64,000 nt of DNA from an uncultured Salinisphaerales bacterium (GTDB lineage Bacteria > Pseudomonadota > Gammaproteobacteria > Nevskiales > CAJXLF01): positions 210,761 to 274,760 of the forward strand of contig CAJXLF010000001.1 in NCBI GenBank assembly GCA_913055805.1, given 5' to 3'. The translations under genes and the position numbers were made by a program. Position 1 is the stretch's first letter, and each line of letters starts with the position of its first letter. The notes beneath the pieces are model-generated. The model had not been told where the DNA came from. It made no database searches and was given only the letters and a program-made list of their open reading frames with translations. Positions 27,701-36,832 of the stretch are shown in pieces.

Positions 27701-30700
27701 GATTAGTGAAAGCTTTGCTGCAGAGCGTAACTTGGAATACACATTTGGGTGGGATGGATTGGATGCGACTGGACGAAGGGTTGCTGAGGATGAAGTTGCA
27801 TATATAAAGGTACGATATTTGTACCCATGTGTTTATCGACCCGGAGATAACGGGTTTGCACAATTTGGAGGTCGTTCTGAAGCATTCGGTTCTAAGAATC
27901 GTTGCCAGGGATTCGCACTACTGCAAGAGTCAATAGTATCTCTACGCTCACCCTATAAGACACCTAAGTCCATTGCTAATTGGAGTATTTCTAATGAGCA
28001 TGTTTGGGACGAAGTGAATCGGATATTACTTCAGGGTGATGGTGTGAAAAGGACAATATCTGCCAATGTCATCGAAAGTGTCGTAGGTAATCCTGGTGCT
28101 GGAAATTTGAGCTCGCCACAAGGAATAGCGATTGCTCCTGATGGAGTCTTATATGTTGCTAATTCAGGTAAGAATAAAATATTACGGGTAGGTTTGGATG
28201 GTGTGAGAAAGACTATTGCGGGTACGGGTACAAGTGGTTATTCCGGCGATGGTGGCGACGCTACACAAGCCAGATTAAATAACCCTAGTGGGATTTTCAT
28301 TGATGATGAAGGTTCTTTATATATTGCGGATTCTGGAAACAACAGAATTCGTAAAGTAACCACTGATGGAATAATTGAAACTGTTGCTGGCAATGGTCAG
28401 GGTTCTGGCGATGGCGATGGCGATGGCGATGGCGATGGTGATGGTGATGGTGATGGTGATGGTGATGGTGATGGTGATGGCGGGGTAATAGGGGGTGGCG
28501 GTGCATCTCTGGCGTCGACTTTAGTCCATCAAAATGCCGTTTCTCCTCTTGGTGATGGGGGCTTGGCAATAGAAGCCAACTTACTTAATCCAACTGATAT
28601 AGCGCTAGCTTCTGACGGTACCTTGTTTATAGCTGATACTGGGAATGATCGTATCAGGTATGTATTGCCAGACGGAAAAATTTATACCTATGCGGGAAGT
28701 GGGAATCAGCTCGGAGATGGTGGACCCGCTACCGATGCTGCCTTAGGTGGACCTGGAGGCATTGCGCTTGCATCTGATGGCAGTCTGTACGTTGCGGACT
28801 CTGATCAGAACCGAATTCGAAAAATTAGTATTGATGGAACGATAACCACCGTTGCTGGGACAGGTTTAGCGGGGTATTCGGGAGATGGTGGATTGGCGAT
28901 AGGTGCAGAATTAGCTAACCCGATAGGTATTGCTGTAAACCAAGAGGGTAGCTTAGTAATTGTGGATGCTGAAAGCTCATGTGTTCGCCAAGTGGCCCCT
29001 GATGGCATCATTAATACAGTGGCTGGCTATTGTGTTCCGTTCGCTGTCGGAAGCTATTATGGCGATGGGGACCTTGCCTTAGACGCCGGGTTAAATTCTC
29101 CGTCGAAAATTGCCATTGGCCCTGATGGCGCTTTTTATGTTGTAGATACTGGAAACAACCGTGTACGAAGAATCGATAACGGTGGGATACAAACGACTGA
29201 GTACGGAAGCCATGCCTTACCATCAGAACATGGAGAAAGTATTTTTGTATTTGACGATGCTGGCAGACATCGTCTTACTGTTGACGCACTTACGGGCGAG
29301 ATCATTACGGAGTTTTCCCGTGATTCAGAAGGACGATTGATCACCATCACTGACGGTGAGGGTAACGTTACGACTGTCGAACGTGATGACGTGGGTAATC
29401 CGGTTTCTATTGTGGCGCCATATGGCCAGAGGTCAGTTATAGAGTTAGATAGTAGTAAACATCTTTCCAAGATAATCAAACCAAATGGAATTACTTGGAT
29501 TGTGCAGCACACGTCATCTGGGCTGCTGACGGAAATTACTGATCCAAATAACAATCAGAACAACTTTACTTATAGTTCTACAGGGCGTCTTATTCAGGAC
29601 ATAAACGCGGCAGGTGGGGGATGGCAAACTTCACGAAAGAACCTAGAGTTGGGAGACCGTGTGTTTATGACGAGTGGTGAAGGTAGGGCCAGTCAATTTA
29701 CATTCAAGGATTTGTTGAATCGTTTTCGCAGATATGTAGATATAGGGCCGGATGGCGCTAAAACCAGTCGCACATATTCCCCGTTTGAAGATCTGACCAC
29801 TAAGTATCCCGAGGGCACGGTGACATTGGTATCAGAGAAGTCTGATCCGAGATTCGGCTTCAATGCTCCGATAATAGATAGGTACAGAGTTAAATTACCT
29901 TCGGGCCTTAAATATGTTCAAACTACAAAGAGAAAGGTGGATTTGGCTGACCCATCGGACGCGCTCTCGCTCGAAACGTTTGAGGATAAAATCACGACTA
30001 ACGGGCGGAAGCTTATCGCAAGCTACGAAGCGCTCTCTCGTCAGTGGACGATTACAACGCCTGAAAGCCGGGTTAGCACTCTCACCACGGATAAACTTAG
30101 TCGCCCACTAATGCGGTCTATACCAGGTGTTGCTCCAATATCTGCTGGCTACGATTCGCGGGGGCGCCTTGCATCTATTAGCCAAGATGATGGGGTTGAA
30201 AACCGTAGCAGTACTTTCAGTTATGGCGCCGATGGGTATCTGGCCTCCGTGACTGATGCACTGAATCGTACCGTGAGCTTCGAAAGTGATGCTGTAGGTC
30301 GAGTCACGAAACAAACTTTGCCTGATGGTAGGGAAATCAACTTCACATATGACCCCAAGGGCAACCTGACATCATTGCAACCGCCGGGGCGGAATGCTCA
30401 CGTATTCAAATACACTGCTGTTGACCAACAGGAGGAATACACTCCACCGGATGTCGGTGCTGGCACCAATATCACCGGCTATCAATACAACCTCGATAAG
30501 CAGTTGACCAAGATTACTCGCCCCGATGGTCAGGTTGTGAATTTGGCCTATGATTTCGGTGGTCGCCTGGGACAAATCAGTATTCCCACAGGGAATTACG
30601 ACTATAGCTATACACCCGATTCAGGGCAATTTGATACGGTAACTGCACCCGCTGGCGGTGGTGCTCTTAACTATGCTTACGATGGCTTCCTGGTCACAGG

Positions 30701-32210
30701 GGAAACCCAGACAGGGGATATCTCAGGCAATGTCACCTGGACCTACGATAATAACTTCTGGGTCACCCAGCGCTGTGCCAGCAGCGACTGCATCAGCTTC
30801 ACCTACGACGACGACGGTCTGCTCACTGGCGCCGGGGCCATCACCCTCAGCCGTGATGTCGGCAATGGCCTGCTCACTGGCACTACCTTGGGAGATATCA
30901 CAACCAGCCAAGGCTATAACGGTTTTGCTGAGATGCAGGATATGGAAGCGGTGTATCAGAGCAATGAGCTGTTTGCCAGTAGCTATACCCGCGACAAGCT
31001 GGGCCGCATCACCGAGAAGGTCGAGACCATCGAGGGAGCAATCACGGCCTACGGTTACGAATATGATCTGGCCGGTCGACTTAAAACTGTCACCCAGGAT
31101 GGGGTGACTGTATCCACCTACAGCTACGATGCCAACGGCAACCGCACGGCGCATAACAGTACGCAAGGCAGCTACGACGCCCAGGACCGTCTCACCAGCT
31201 ATGGTAATGCTACCTACGAATACACAGCCAATGGTGAACTCAAGTCCAAGACTGTGAGTGGAGTCACCACCCAATACATTTACGATGTATTGGGTAACCT
31301 CAGGCAGGTCACGCTGCCAGGCGATATCACCATTGATTATGTGATTGATGGCAGAAACCGCAGGATTGGCAAGAAGGTCAATGGCGAGCTGACTCAGGGC
31401 TTAATCTACGGTAACCAGCTTGAGCCGATTGCGGAGCTGGATGGCGATGGCAATCTCGTCAGCAGATTCGTTTATGGCTCCAAGCCACATGTTCCGGACT
31501 ACATGGTCAAGGCTGGGGTTACCTATCGGATTATCAGTGACCATCTGGGCAGCCCAAGACTCATCGTGAATACCACGGATGGATCAACCGTCCAGCGTAT
31601 GGACTATGACGAATACGGCAACATCACCAGTGATACCAACCCCGGCTTCCAGCCTTTTGGCTTTGCGGGCGGCATCTACGACCCACACACCGGTCTCAGC
31701 CGATTCGGGGCCAGGGATTATGATCCCGAGACAGGGCGATGGACGGCGAAGGATCCTATACGGTTCCAGGGCGGGGATACGAACTTGTATGGGTATGTAC
31801 TTAATGATCCGGTGAATGTGATTGATTTCACTGGCTTGGACGCAACAGTATGTTTATATCCGGGTGCAGCTGGAGCTGGTCATGTAGGCATAGGCGTGAA
31901 TAGCGACGCTACAGTTGGATTTTATCCGGATAGTGGGGGTGAGGGTGATCCTATTACTGGTACACAAGGAATTGTGAAACCAGATACAAAACAGGCAAAA
32001 AGCTGCAAAACTATAGCGACATCGCCGTCTCAAGATAAGAGAATGAGTGATTTTATTAAGGGAGCGAGTACGCCTCCGGTAGCTGATTACACGCTGTTTA
32101 GTAATAATTGCGTGAATTTCGTCCGAATGACCTTGCAACAAGGGGAAATATCTTCCTCGGATTCTATTGCTCCAAAACCATTTTTTAACGATCTCCAAGG
32201 TTCACCATAG
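24714..32210 (+). CDS. Giant exported propeller / Ig / NHL / RHS-repeat protein with NlpC/P60-like tip
   Basis: 2498 aa. Order: Sec signal peptide ([19 protein letters not shown]); a propeller-like region to ~375 (repeated [21 protein letters not shown] strands); two Ig-like domains ~375-560; a carboxypeptidase-regulatory-like domain ~600-690; a mixed region to ~1100; NHL repeats ~1122-1490 ([32 protein letters not shown]); a (Gly-Asp)12 tract at 1232-1255; YD/RHS repeats ~1516-2370; core signature [11 protein letters not shown] (~2276). The core ends DFTGL, not DPxGL. The ~122-residue tip has GHVGIGVN (His ~2389) and NNCVNFVR (Cys ~2465). This His-before-Cys order is that of permuted NlpC/P60 (LRAT-like) enzymes. 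NHL plus YD repeats recalls teneurins. A small membrane gene follows after 10 bp. Confidence 0.85.
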   Translation: MLKIIHTGKFRFLAGIISACIFLVAINAYSDPQDSYLDAVWVGDSEGLLKYRTSDGSLAVEIDEIQDVQAIAVDEIASLVWAFSEGYLYAYNFDGVEQLAIMVPDNELTLNDVGLGYEKLLADSLEAVYCVPDLLVQHAIPIKYFWEAAKLVANPEDGKVWLGYGNQLYEYSIDGSLVSTISTPGLVTSLTYDNSRSNVWTSVCRELLAYNADSGQKVHSHNHNVIGWIRDIDYDSAQDQIWVGLGGNLRKYDAGTGQSTLSKHIPMGRLQSDGSGNLWSTNLINTRLRYHDSEGNVLFSLSPFNGWNLGKIVSLSANKSDHSVWVANRKEIRHISNDSQVLNSIELHGLLGGIKAQVISLGNYTDTVAPELWIDAPLQDEYLNTNQPVLSISYSDAGQGVDPDTLSVFLDNQAADVVCTSDSNSATCSFNEILSEGSHFVAASVSDYAGNQSESVTLDFRVDTIPPAQADTSKITASEPDENGDVVITGEEGSVESGSTVVVTNNRTGESVSVTSNADGSFSVTLKGELGDSFAITVIDKAGNQGEASSVVSAPPSPETIAPPLPEVGYPPFAQRIAFIYSGDNPIQRDVAPDTIEDRRASMMHGTVRDREGKPIPVVRVTILDHPEFGHTLTQADGDFDMVVNGGGVLTVVYEKAGFLPVQRTLQTGWNDWYIADDVVMIPLDEKVTIIDLSDNTQSFQVAQGSVVEDSDGKRQATLLFPAGTTAEITLPDGSKQQLSQISVRATEYTVGESGPDAMPAGLPPTSAYTYAVELSVDQARQQGVKVNGKDIEFSQAVPFYLDNFLEFPTGQAVPIGYYDGDIAAWIPYPNGRIIEILRIENDQAILDVTGDGDDATSTELEVLGITDDELSQLAQIYMSGDSLWRAALEHFSTWDCNWPYGPPEDAQFPDLDLPKETEKTPDNTDEENLCPGCTIHPQSQSLHESIGIAGTPYSMHYQSDRALGYEQKIAIPLTGNTLPSDLEGVSLSILVAGRKISESFAAERNLEYTFGWDGLDATGRRVAEDEVAYIKVRYLYPCVYRPGDNGFAQFGGRSEAFGSKNRCQGFALLQESIVSLRSPYKTPKSIANWSISNEHVWDEVNRILLQGDGVKRTISANVIESVVGNPGAGNLSSPQGIAIAPDGVLYVANSGKNKILRVGLDGVRKTIAGTGTSGYSGDGGDATQARLNNPSGIFIDDEGSLYIADSGNNRIRKVTTDGIIETVAGNGQGSGDGDGDGDGDGDGDGDGDGDGDGDGGVIGGGGASLASTLVHQNAVSPLGDGGLAIEANLLNPTDIALASDGTLFIADTGNDRIRYVLPDGKIYTYAGSGNQLGDGGPATDAALGGPGGIALASDGSLYVADSDQNRIRKISIDGTITTVAGTGLAGYSGDGGLAIGAELANPIGIAVNQEGSLVIVDAESSCVRQVAPDGIINTVAGYCVPFAVGSYYGDGDLALDAGLNSPSKIAIGPDGAFYVVDTGNNRVRRIDNGGIQTTEYGSHALPSEHGESIFVFDDAGRHRLTVDALTGEIITEFSRDSEGRLITITDGEGNVTTVERDDVGNPVSIVAPYGQRSVIELDSSKHLSKIIKPNGITWIVQHTSSGLLTEITDPNNNQNNFTYSSTGRLIQDINAAGGGWQTSRKNLELGDRVFMTSGEGRASQFTFKDLLNRFRRYVDIGPDGAKTSRTYSPFEDLTTKYPEGTVTLVSEKSDPRFGFNAPIIDRYRVKLPSGLKYVQTTKRKVDLADPSDALSLETFEDKITTNGRKLIASYEALSRQWTITTPESRVSTLTTDKLSRPLMRSIPGVAPISAGYDSRGRLASISQDDGVENRSSTFSYGADGYLASVTDALNRTVSFESDAVGRVTKQTLPDGREINFTYDPKGNLTSLQPPGRNAHVFKYTAVDQQEEYTPPDVGAGTNITGYQYNLDKQLTKITRPDGQVVNLAYDFGGRLGQISIPTGNYDYSYTPDSGQFDTVTAPAGGGALNYAYDGFLVTGETQTGDISGNVTWTYDNNFWVTQRCASSDCISFTYDDDGLLTGAGAITLSRDVGNGLLTGTTLGDITTSQGYNGFAEMQDMEAVYQSNELFASSYTRDKLGRITEKVETIEGAITAYGYEYDLAGRLKTVTQDGVTVSTYSYDANGNRTAHNSTQGSYDAQDRLTSYGNATYEYTANGELKSKTVSGVTTQYIYDVLGNLRQVTLPGDITIDYVIDGRNRRIGKKVNGELTQGLIYGNQLEPIAELDGDGNLVSRFVYGSKPHVPDYMVKAGVTYRIISDHLGSPRLIVNTTDGSTVQRMDYDEYGNITSDTNPGFQPFGFAGGIYDPHTGLSRFGARDYDPETGRWTAKDPIRFQGGDTNLYGYVLNDPVNVIDFTGLDATVCLYPGAAGAGHVGIGVNSDATVGFYPDSGGEGDPITGTQGIVKPDTKQAKSCKTIATSPSQDKRMSDFIKGASTPPVADYTLFSNNCVNFVRMTLQQGEISSSDSIAPKPFFNDLQGSP
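28407..28478 (+). repeat. Hexanucleotide microsatellite (Gly-Asp)12 inside the NHL region
   Basis: Twelve tandem 6-bp units: five GGCGAT, then seven GGTGAT. They encode twelve Gly-Asp pairs in a loop between NHL blades. Unit changes keep the frame, so length can vary without breaking the protein. Confidence 0.95.
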
Positions 32211-32220
32211 AGCAATTTAA

Positions 32221-32562
32221 ATGAGTCGATTTGTTCTTGTTTGTGGGTCAATTGGAGGGGGGGTGCCAATACTGTGGCTTATCACTTATCACTTATATCC
32301 TAGGTTGATTGAGAGCCTGCTGTCCTTTTCCTGGTCAGATGGAATTTTACTTTGTCTGTGGCCTTTTTGGGTTTTGATGATTGGCGACCCTCTAGACTCT
32401 AGCATCCTACTTCCTGGATTAGCAGTAGCTTTGAATAGTCTGTTTTATGGAGTGTTTGGTGCATTACTTTGGGCAGGACTGAATAAATCAAAAGTTTACA
32501 TTGCAGTATTTATCGTGTTGATACTCGTATTTTGGACACTGCTTATCAGTCTATACTATTGA
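32221..32562 (+). CDS. Small polytopic membrane protein; candidate immunity to the RHS tip
   Basis: 113 aa, mostly hydrophobic, with three or four membrane segments (VCGSIGGGVPILWLITYH, GILLCLWPFWVLMI, LAVALNSLFYGVFGALLWA, VYIAVFIVLILVFWTLLI). It starts 10 bp after the stop of the 2498-aa RHS gene and is as AT-rich as the tip. Genes directly downstream of RHS tips usually encode the cognate immunity protein. A membrane-bound immunity protein would fit an effector acting in the periplasm or membrane. No family is recognised; the role is inferred. Confidence 0.65.
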   Translation: MSRFVLVCGSIGGGVPILWLITYHLYPRLIESLLSFSWSDGILLCLWPFWVLMIGDPLDSSILLPGLAVALNSLFYGVFGALLWAGLNKSKVYIAVFIVLILVFWTLLISLYY

Positions 32563-32587
32563 TATTGTTTTTAATTATAAAAATCAA

Positions 32588-32836
32588 GGGGTTAATATAT
32601 ATGGGTATGTGCTGGGGGATCCGATAAATCTGATCGATCAGTACCACCTTGCAAGTAAGATTCGCTTATATCCAGGCGAGACTCGTATTCAAACTTCACT
32701 CTATTACCATACGGAGCCGGACGGGTTCGGTACCTTTCTCGCGGGCATATCTGAAAGAGATCACAACGCCCCGAATCAGGTGGTGGAGCAGAGAACAAAT
32801 GGGGAGGCAGTAGAAATTTACCCTCTGCATGACTAG
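32588..32836 (+). pseudogene. Orphan RHS core end plus tip fragment
   Basis: The frame reads GVNIYGYVLGDPINLIDQ, matching the end of the RHS core in the upstream gene ([16 protein letters not shown]). It is followed by a different ~65-residue tip (HLASKIRLYPGETRI..., ending AVEIYPLHD). There is no start codon with a ribosome site and no upstream RHS body, so it is a displaced tip like the orphan modules downstream of many rhs genes. The tip is short and may be truncated. No immunity gene follows it. Confidence 0.7.
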
Positions 32837-32862
32837 ATATTACTGATTCGTGTGTGTGGTCG

Positions 32863-32920
32863 TTACAACAGATTACAACGACTTGTTGTAATTACAAATA
32901 ACTGTTGTAAAGCGTTGTAA
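32863..32920. repeat. 58-bp dyad-symmetric array of GTTGTAA / TTACAAC boxes
   Basis: TTACAAC at 32863 and 32873, GTTGTAA at 32885, TTACAA(A) at 32892, GTTGTAA at 32904 and 32914. Box pairs are symmetric about 32891.5, and the outer boxes are spaced exactly 10 bp. It is likely a multi-site operator or a site for a cooperative DNA-binding protein. It is not an integron attC. Confidence 0.6.
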
Positions 32921-33023
32921 TGACCCATGTCGTAGACAAAAACTTGAGAAGCGATAATGCAGCTAGCTCAAGAGTGTCTCTTAACTATCAGGCTTTATGG
33001 GCTGACGGTGCACAAGCTGTGTT

Positions 33024-33050
33024 ACGGCTGCGCCCATTGGGCGCAGCCGT
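33024..33050. other. Perfect 12-bp-stem hairpin
   Basis: ACGGCTGCGCCC, loop ATT, GGGCGCAGCCGT. It lies 11 bp past the stop of the minus-strand gene at 33061. The lack of a U-run makes it a stalling or mRNA-end hairpin at best. Confidence 0.55.
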
Positions 33051-33060
33051 GCCTTCTCAC

Positions 33061-33357
33061 TTAATTTTCGTTTGCTTTGGCCTTCGCAATACGAAGTCGG
33101 GTATACGCCGCGATAAAAATTGCCTGTGCATCCCTTTCCTCGGCCGTCATCAGATGATGCCAAAACTGGCTAACCTGAGGGTCTGGGTCGGCGTTGTAAA
33201 AGAGATCGATTTCCAGCCCACGCAGCGCCAAGTGGATTGTGTCGTTTTCAGAAAGCCCTAAATGTTTGGCCATAGTCAGAACGACTTTACGTGGGACTTC
33301 GCGCTTACTGCGTGGCAAGTGTTGCGGTGGATAGTGGAACTTGATGATGTTGCTCAT
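33061..33357 (-). CDS. Hypothetical small protein
   Basis: 98 aa. AAGGAG lies exactly six bases before the ATG at 33357 and touches the alternative ATG at 33363, so 33357 is preferred. The N terminus is basic (FHYPPQHLPRSKREVPRKVV) and the rest mostly helical (ERDAQAIFIAAYTRLRIAKA). It could be a DNA-binding or antitoxin-like protein, but I recognise no family. Confidence 0.6.
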   Translation of the reverse strand: MSNIIKFHYPPQHLPRSKREVPRKVVLTMAKHLGLSENDTIHLALRGLEIDLFYNADPDPQVSQFWHHLMTAEERDAQAIFIAAYTRLRIAKAKANEN

Positions 33358-33668
33358 GTTCATCTCCTTATAGGCATAACCCAGCTAGCCCCAACGGCAA
33401 GCGTTCAGGTCAATCCATACAAGGGAGATGTGTTACTTCATGCGCGATTCATCCTGATTTTAGAGAGGAATGTATTTCTCGTTACTACTAAGAAGTAAGA
33501 AGGCATTATATACGATTGACTCTCAGCAGCGTTCACTGGTGATGCGGTGCTCTCGGGTTTCTGTAATCAAGATACGCAAAAATACTTTGACGGCGAACAT
33601 GGGCTTTGTTTAATTTCCATGGCTAAACTCCTTTTATAGCAATTATCCCTACCGTTAAGAGCGAATTT
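33358..33668. other. 311-bp region without an intact gene
   Basis: Contains a possible IS3 OrfB relic (33533-33604, minus). I looked on the minus strand for a RES-type toxin partner of the antitoxin at 33669 and found none. Confidence 0.45.
33533..33604 (-). pseudogene. Possible IS3-family OrfB C-terminal relic
   Basis: The minus strand reads AHVRRQSIFAYLDYRNPRAP then HHQ and stop, resembling the RRQSIF-x-YIE-x-FYN-xRR-HS segment near the end of IS3 transposases. It is very short and degenerate. Confidence 0.3.
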
Positions 33669-34106
33669 TTACGCGTATACACCGTGTTCAATGGCCCCCA
33701 ATACCTCAAGAACTCTGGTGGCGCCTATTTCATTGTCCAATTTGCTTATGGGAGTATCTCCACCTAGCGACTGCAGAGGCATCTTCATCCATTCCGAAGC
33801 TTTCTTCCTCGAACCGAATACATTTATGGCACGAACAATGACCGAGACAACACGATACAAGCGGTCACTGATATAGGCATCGACATTATTGCGCTTTAGC
33901 AACACAAAGAGGTTTCTCCGTGACGTACCAAAAATTGGCGCGAAGTCGTCAATTGTCACGCCGCAGGCTTGTCTGACACGATTTATGGCTTTAGATGGTA
34001 GACTCATACGCAGGTATGGCTCTAAGTCAGCCATTACTTTGAGAGAAAGACGTTCACGCTTCTCCAGTGCGAGTAAATCTGCAATTTGATCAAGCGCCGT
34101 TTCCAT
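33669..34106 (-). CDS. Xre/MbcA/ParS-type antitoxin with toxin-binding C terminus (orphan)
   Basis: 145 aa. An N-terminal Xre-like helix-turn-helix (VRQACGVTIDDFAPIFGTSRRNL) is followed by the DUF2384 toxin-binding domain (RAINVFGSRKKASEWM, then a C-terminal LEVLGAIEHGVYA). These proteins normally neutralise an adjacent RES-domain toxin that degrades NAD+. No RES open reading frame follows it on the minus strand, so it is a solitary antitoxin or a relic of a deleted pair. Confidence 0.8.
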   Translation of the reverse strand: METALDQIADLLALEKRERLSLKVMADLEPYLRMSLPSKAINRVRQACGVTIDDFAPIFGTSRRNLFVLLKRNNVDAYISDRLYRVVSVIVRAINVFGSRKKASEWMKMPLQSLGGDTPISKLDNEIGATRVLEVLGAIEHGVYA

Positions 34107-34417
34107 GGTGTGCCTTTACATTTGTGTTCACTGCGGGGTAATTCTCTGTTAGCACGGATACTCCCGAGAGGATTTCAATATATTTCGATTTGTATTGGAA
34201 TGTGGCCCGATATTCTATGCAAATCAATATATCTGGAGATGAGTGTTAATCATGTCAGTAACTCACAGAAGTCATGCTTAAGCGTGTCAGTAAGGTGCAG
34301 TTATTCCTATCTTTGATCCTAGGTGCTCCATGTATTTTTTATAATAATTCAGTAAGTTATATTTAATTTTCTTGCTGCTGACATGGTTAAGCGTTTTCTA
34401 CAGTCAGATTGATGCAG
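34107..34417. other. 311-bp right-edge region of the island
   Basis: AT-rich with no gene. It carries the two right-edge GTGTCAGT repeats and marks the return to GC-rich core sequence at the glcB terminator. Confidence 0.5.
34252..34291. repeat. GTGTCAGT-type repeats at right edge of island
   Basis: ATGTCAGT at 34252-34259 within GTTAATCATGTCAGTAA, and GTGTCAGTAAGG from 34284. The first matches the left-edge sequence GTTAATCGTGTCAGTGA at 15 of 17 positions and in the same orientation. Confidence 0.4.
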
Positions 34418-34448
34418 AAAAAGAAATGCCGGCATCAGCCGGCATTTC
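34418..34448 (-). terminator. Rho-independent terminator of glcB
   Basis: Perfect 11-bp stem GAAATGCCGGC / GCCGGCATTTC with a 4-base loop. Read on the minus strand it is followed by five U, 31 bp past the glcB stop. Confidence 0.9.
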
Positions 34449-34479
34449 CAAATGGCTTGGCGGCATCAGGCCGCCGAAA

Positions 34480-36657
34480 TTAACTGCCTTTCAGCTTGCG
34501 CCGGTAAGCATGCAGCAGCGGTTCAGTGTAGCCGCTTGGCTGGCTGACACCCTCGAATACCAGTGCACAGGCTGCCTGATAGGCAATGTCGTTACAGTCG
34601 GGGGCCATATTCCGGTAGGCAGGGTCGCCCGCATTCTGCCCATCGACCACGGCGGCCATGCGCTGGAAGGTTTCCTTCACCTGTTCCTCGGTGCAGACAC
34701 CATGCTGCAGCCAGTTGCAGATGTGCTGGCTCGAAATACGCAGGGTGGCGCGGTCTTCCATCAGGCCAACGTTATTGATGTCCGGCACCTTGGAGCAGCC
34801 CACGCCCTGGTCGATCCAGCGCACCACATAGCCGAGGATGCCCTGGGCGTTGTTGTCCAGTTCCTTCTGGATCTGCTCGGGCGTCAGCGTGGAAGCATCC
34901 ACTAGAGGAATGGTGAGGATGTCATCCAGGCTGGCGCGGGCGCGGGATTTCAGTTCATCCTGACGCGCGAACACATCCACCTGGTGATAGTGCAGACTGT
35001 GCAGGGTGGCGCCGTTGGGCGAGGGCACCCAGGCGGTGTTGGCGCCGGATTTCGGATGACCGATCTTGGCTTCCAGCATGGCGGCCATTTCGTCCGGCAT
35101 GGGCCACATGCCCTTGCCTATCTGCGCCTTGCCCTGCAGGCCGCAGGCCAGGCCGATGTCCACGTTCCAGTCTTCGTAAGCCACGATCCAGGGCTGGGTC
35201 TTCATCTGCGTCTTGGGGATGAAAGGGCCGGCCCACATGGAGGTGTGGATTTCGTCACCGGTACGGTCCAGGAAGCCGGTGTTAATGAACACGGTGCGTT
35301 CCTTGGCGGCATGGATGCAGTTCTTCAGGTTGACCGTGGTGCGGCGTTCCTCGTCCATGATGCCGACCTTCAGCGTGTAGCGGTCCAGGCCCAGTGCGTC
35401 TTCCACGCGGCCGAACAGTTCATTGGTGAAGGCCACTTCTTCCGGGCCATGCATCTTCGGTTTCACGATGTACACGGAGCCGGTGCGGCTGTTGCGCTTG
35501 GCGTCCCTGGATTCCTGATCACCCTTGAGGTCGTGGATGGCGACCAGCGAGGTGATCATGCCGTCCATGATGCCTTCCGGGGCTTCGCTACCGTCAGGCA
35601 GCAGGATGGCCGGGTTGGTCATCAGATGGCCCACGTTACGCACGAACAGCAGGCTGCGGCCGTGCAGGCGCAGTTCGCTGCCGTCAGGAGCAGTGTAGAA
35701 GCGGTCGGCATTGAGCTTGCGCGTCATCATGCTGCCGCCCTTCTGAAAACTGTCTTCCAGGTTGCCCTGCATCAGGCCGAGCCAGTTCTTGTAGACCTCA
35801 ACCTTGTCTTCGGCATCGACAGCAGCCACGGAGTCTTCGCAGTCCATGATAGTGGTCACCGCGGCTTCAACCAGCAGGTCTTTGACACCGGCAGCATCAG
35901 TCTTGCCAATGGGGCTTTCTGCGTCGATCTGGATTTCGATATGCAGGCCGTTGTTCTTCAGCAGTACTGCAGATGGTGCTGCGGCATCGCCTTGATAGCC
36001 GGCGAACTTTTCGGGCTGGGCCAGAGCGGTGGTGTCGCCATTGCTCAGGGTGACGCTCAGAGCGCCATCAACAATGGCATAGCCGGTGGAATCGGCATGG
36101 CTGCCGCTGGCCAGTGGTGCGGCCTGATCCAGGTGCTTGCGGGCGAAGGCAATGACTTTCGCGCCGCGCACGGGGTTGTAACCGCCGGCGCGCTCGGCGC
36201 CGCCTTCTTCGGAGATGGCATCGGTACCGTACAGCGCATCGTACAGGCTGCCCCAGCGTGCGTTGGCGGCGTTCAGGGCGAAACGCGCGTTCTTCACCGG
36301 CACCACCAGCTGCGGACCGGCCTGGGCGGCGATTTCGGTATCCACGTTTTCGGTGGTGATGGAGAAATCCGCCACTTCGGGTTCGAGGTAACCGATTTCA
36401 GTCAGGAAGGCTTTGTATTCAGCGGCGTTGTGCGGTTGCCCGGCGCGCTCCTTGTGGTAGGCGTCGATCCTGGCCTGGAAATCGTCGCGTTTCGCCAGCA
36501 GGGCCTTGTTCCTGGGCGCCAGATCGGCCAGCACCGACTCCATGGAGGTCCAGAAGGCCGCCGGTTCGATACCGGTGCCGGGGCAGATGTCGTTATCGAC
36601 CAGTGACTTGAGTTCTTCGGCCACTTGCAGGCCGCCAACCTGAACATAATTCGTCAT
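34480..36657 (-). CDS. glcB: Malate synthase G
   Basis: 725 aa, matching the ~723-aa malate synthase G form. Condenses glyoxylate with acetyl-CoA to malate, the second step of the glyoxylate shunt and of glycolate use. Signatures include [27 protein letters not shown] [43 protein letters not shown] and [16 protein letters not shown] at 36657 with AAGGGAAA upstream; the longer frame from 36768 adds unrelated residues. No glc regulator or isocitrate lyase is adjacent. A strong terminator follows. Confidence 0.96.
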   Translation of the reverse strand: MTNYVQVGGLQVAEELKSLVDNDICPGTGIEPAAFWTSMESVLADLAPRNKALLAKRDDFQARIDAYHKERAGQPHNAAEYKAFLTEIGYLEPEVADFSITTENVDTEIAAQAGPQLVVPVKNARFALNAANARWGSLYDALYGTDAISEEGGAERAGGYNPVRGAKVIAFARKHLDQAAPLASGSHADSTGYAIVDGALSVTLSNGDTTALAQPEKFAGYQGDAAAPSAVLLKNNGLHIEIQIDAESPIGKTDAAGVKDLLVEAAVTTIMDCEDSVAAVDAEDKVEVYKNWLGLMQGNLEDSFQKGGSMMTRKLNADRFYTAPDGSELRLHGRSLLFVRNVGHLMTNPAILLPDGSEAPEGIMDGMITSLVAIHDLKGDQESRDAKRNSRTGSVYIVKPKMHGPEEVAFTNELFGRVEDALGLDRYTLKVGIMDEERRTTVNLKNCIHAAKERTVFINTGFLDRTGDEIHTSMWAGPFIPKTQMKTQPWIVAYEDWNVDIGLACGLQGKAQIGKGMWPMPDEMAAMLEAKIGHPKSGANTAWVPSPNGATLHSLHYHQVDVFARQDELKSRARASLDDILTIPLVDASTLTPEQIQKELDNNAQGILGYVVRWIDQGVGCSKVPDINNVGLMEDRATLRISSQHICNWLQHGVCTEEQVKETFQRMAAVVDGQNAGDPAYRNMAPDCNDIAYQAACALVFEGVSQPSGYTEPLLHAYRRKLKGS

Positions 36658-36832
36658 GGGTTTTCCCTTACTCAGTTCTCGAAACTGTGAATTGCAGTAG
36701 TAAATCGATGGCTGCTGACTGCGTAACGGCAAGGCTACAGGCGCCGCAAGGGCGGCAGAGGCCAGCAAAAAGAGGGGAATTCTACCAAAATCAGGTCAGA
36801 ACGAGCATTTTTCGCTGTCCTGATCGAGCCCG

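Noticed and set aside
28297..28569. Histidine-rich minus-strand frame
   Set aside because: The poly-His run is only the reverse complement of the Gly-Asp microsatellite.
32863..32920. Integron attC site
   Set aside because: GTTGTAA does not fit the core site GTTRRRY, there is no integrase, and the array has six boxes, not two pairs.
34984..36606. 540-codon plus-strand open frame
   Set aside because: It is the antisense of glcB, whose conserved motifs are all on the minus strand; high GC leaves the opposite frame open.
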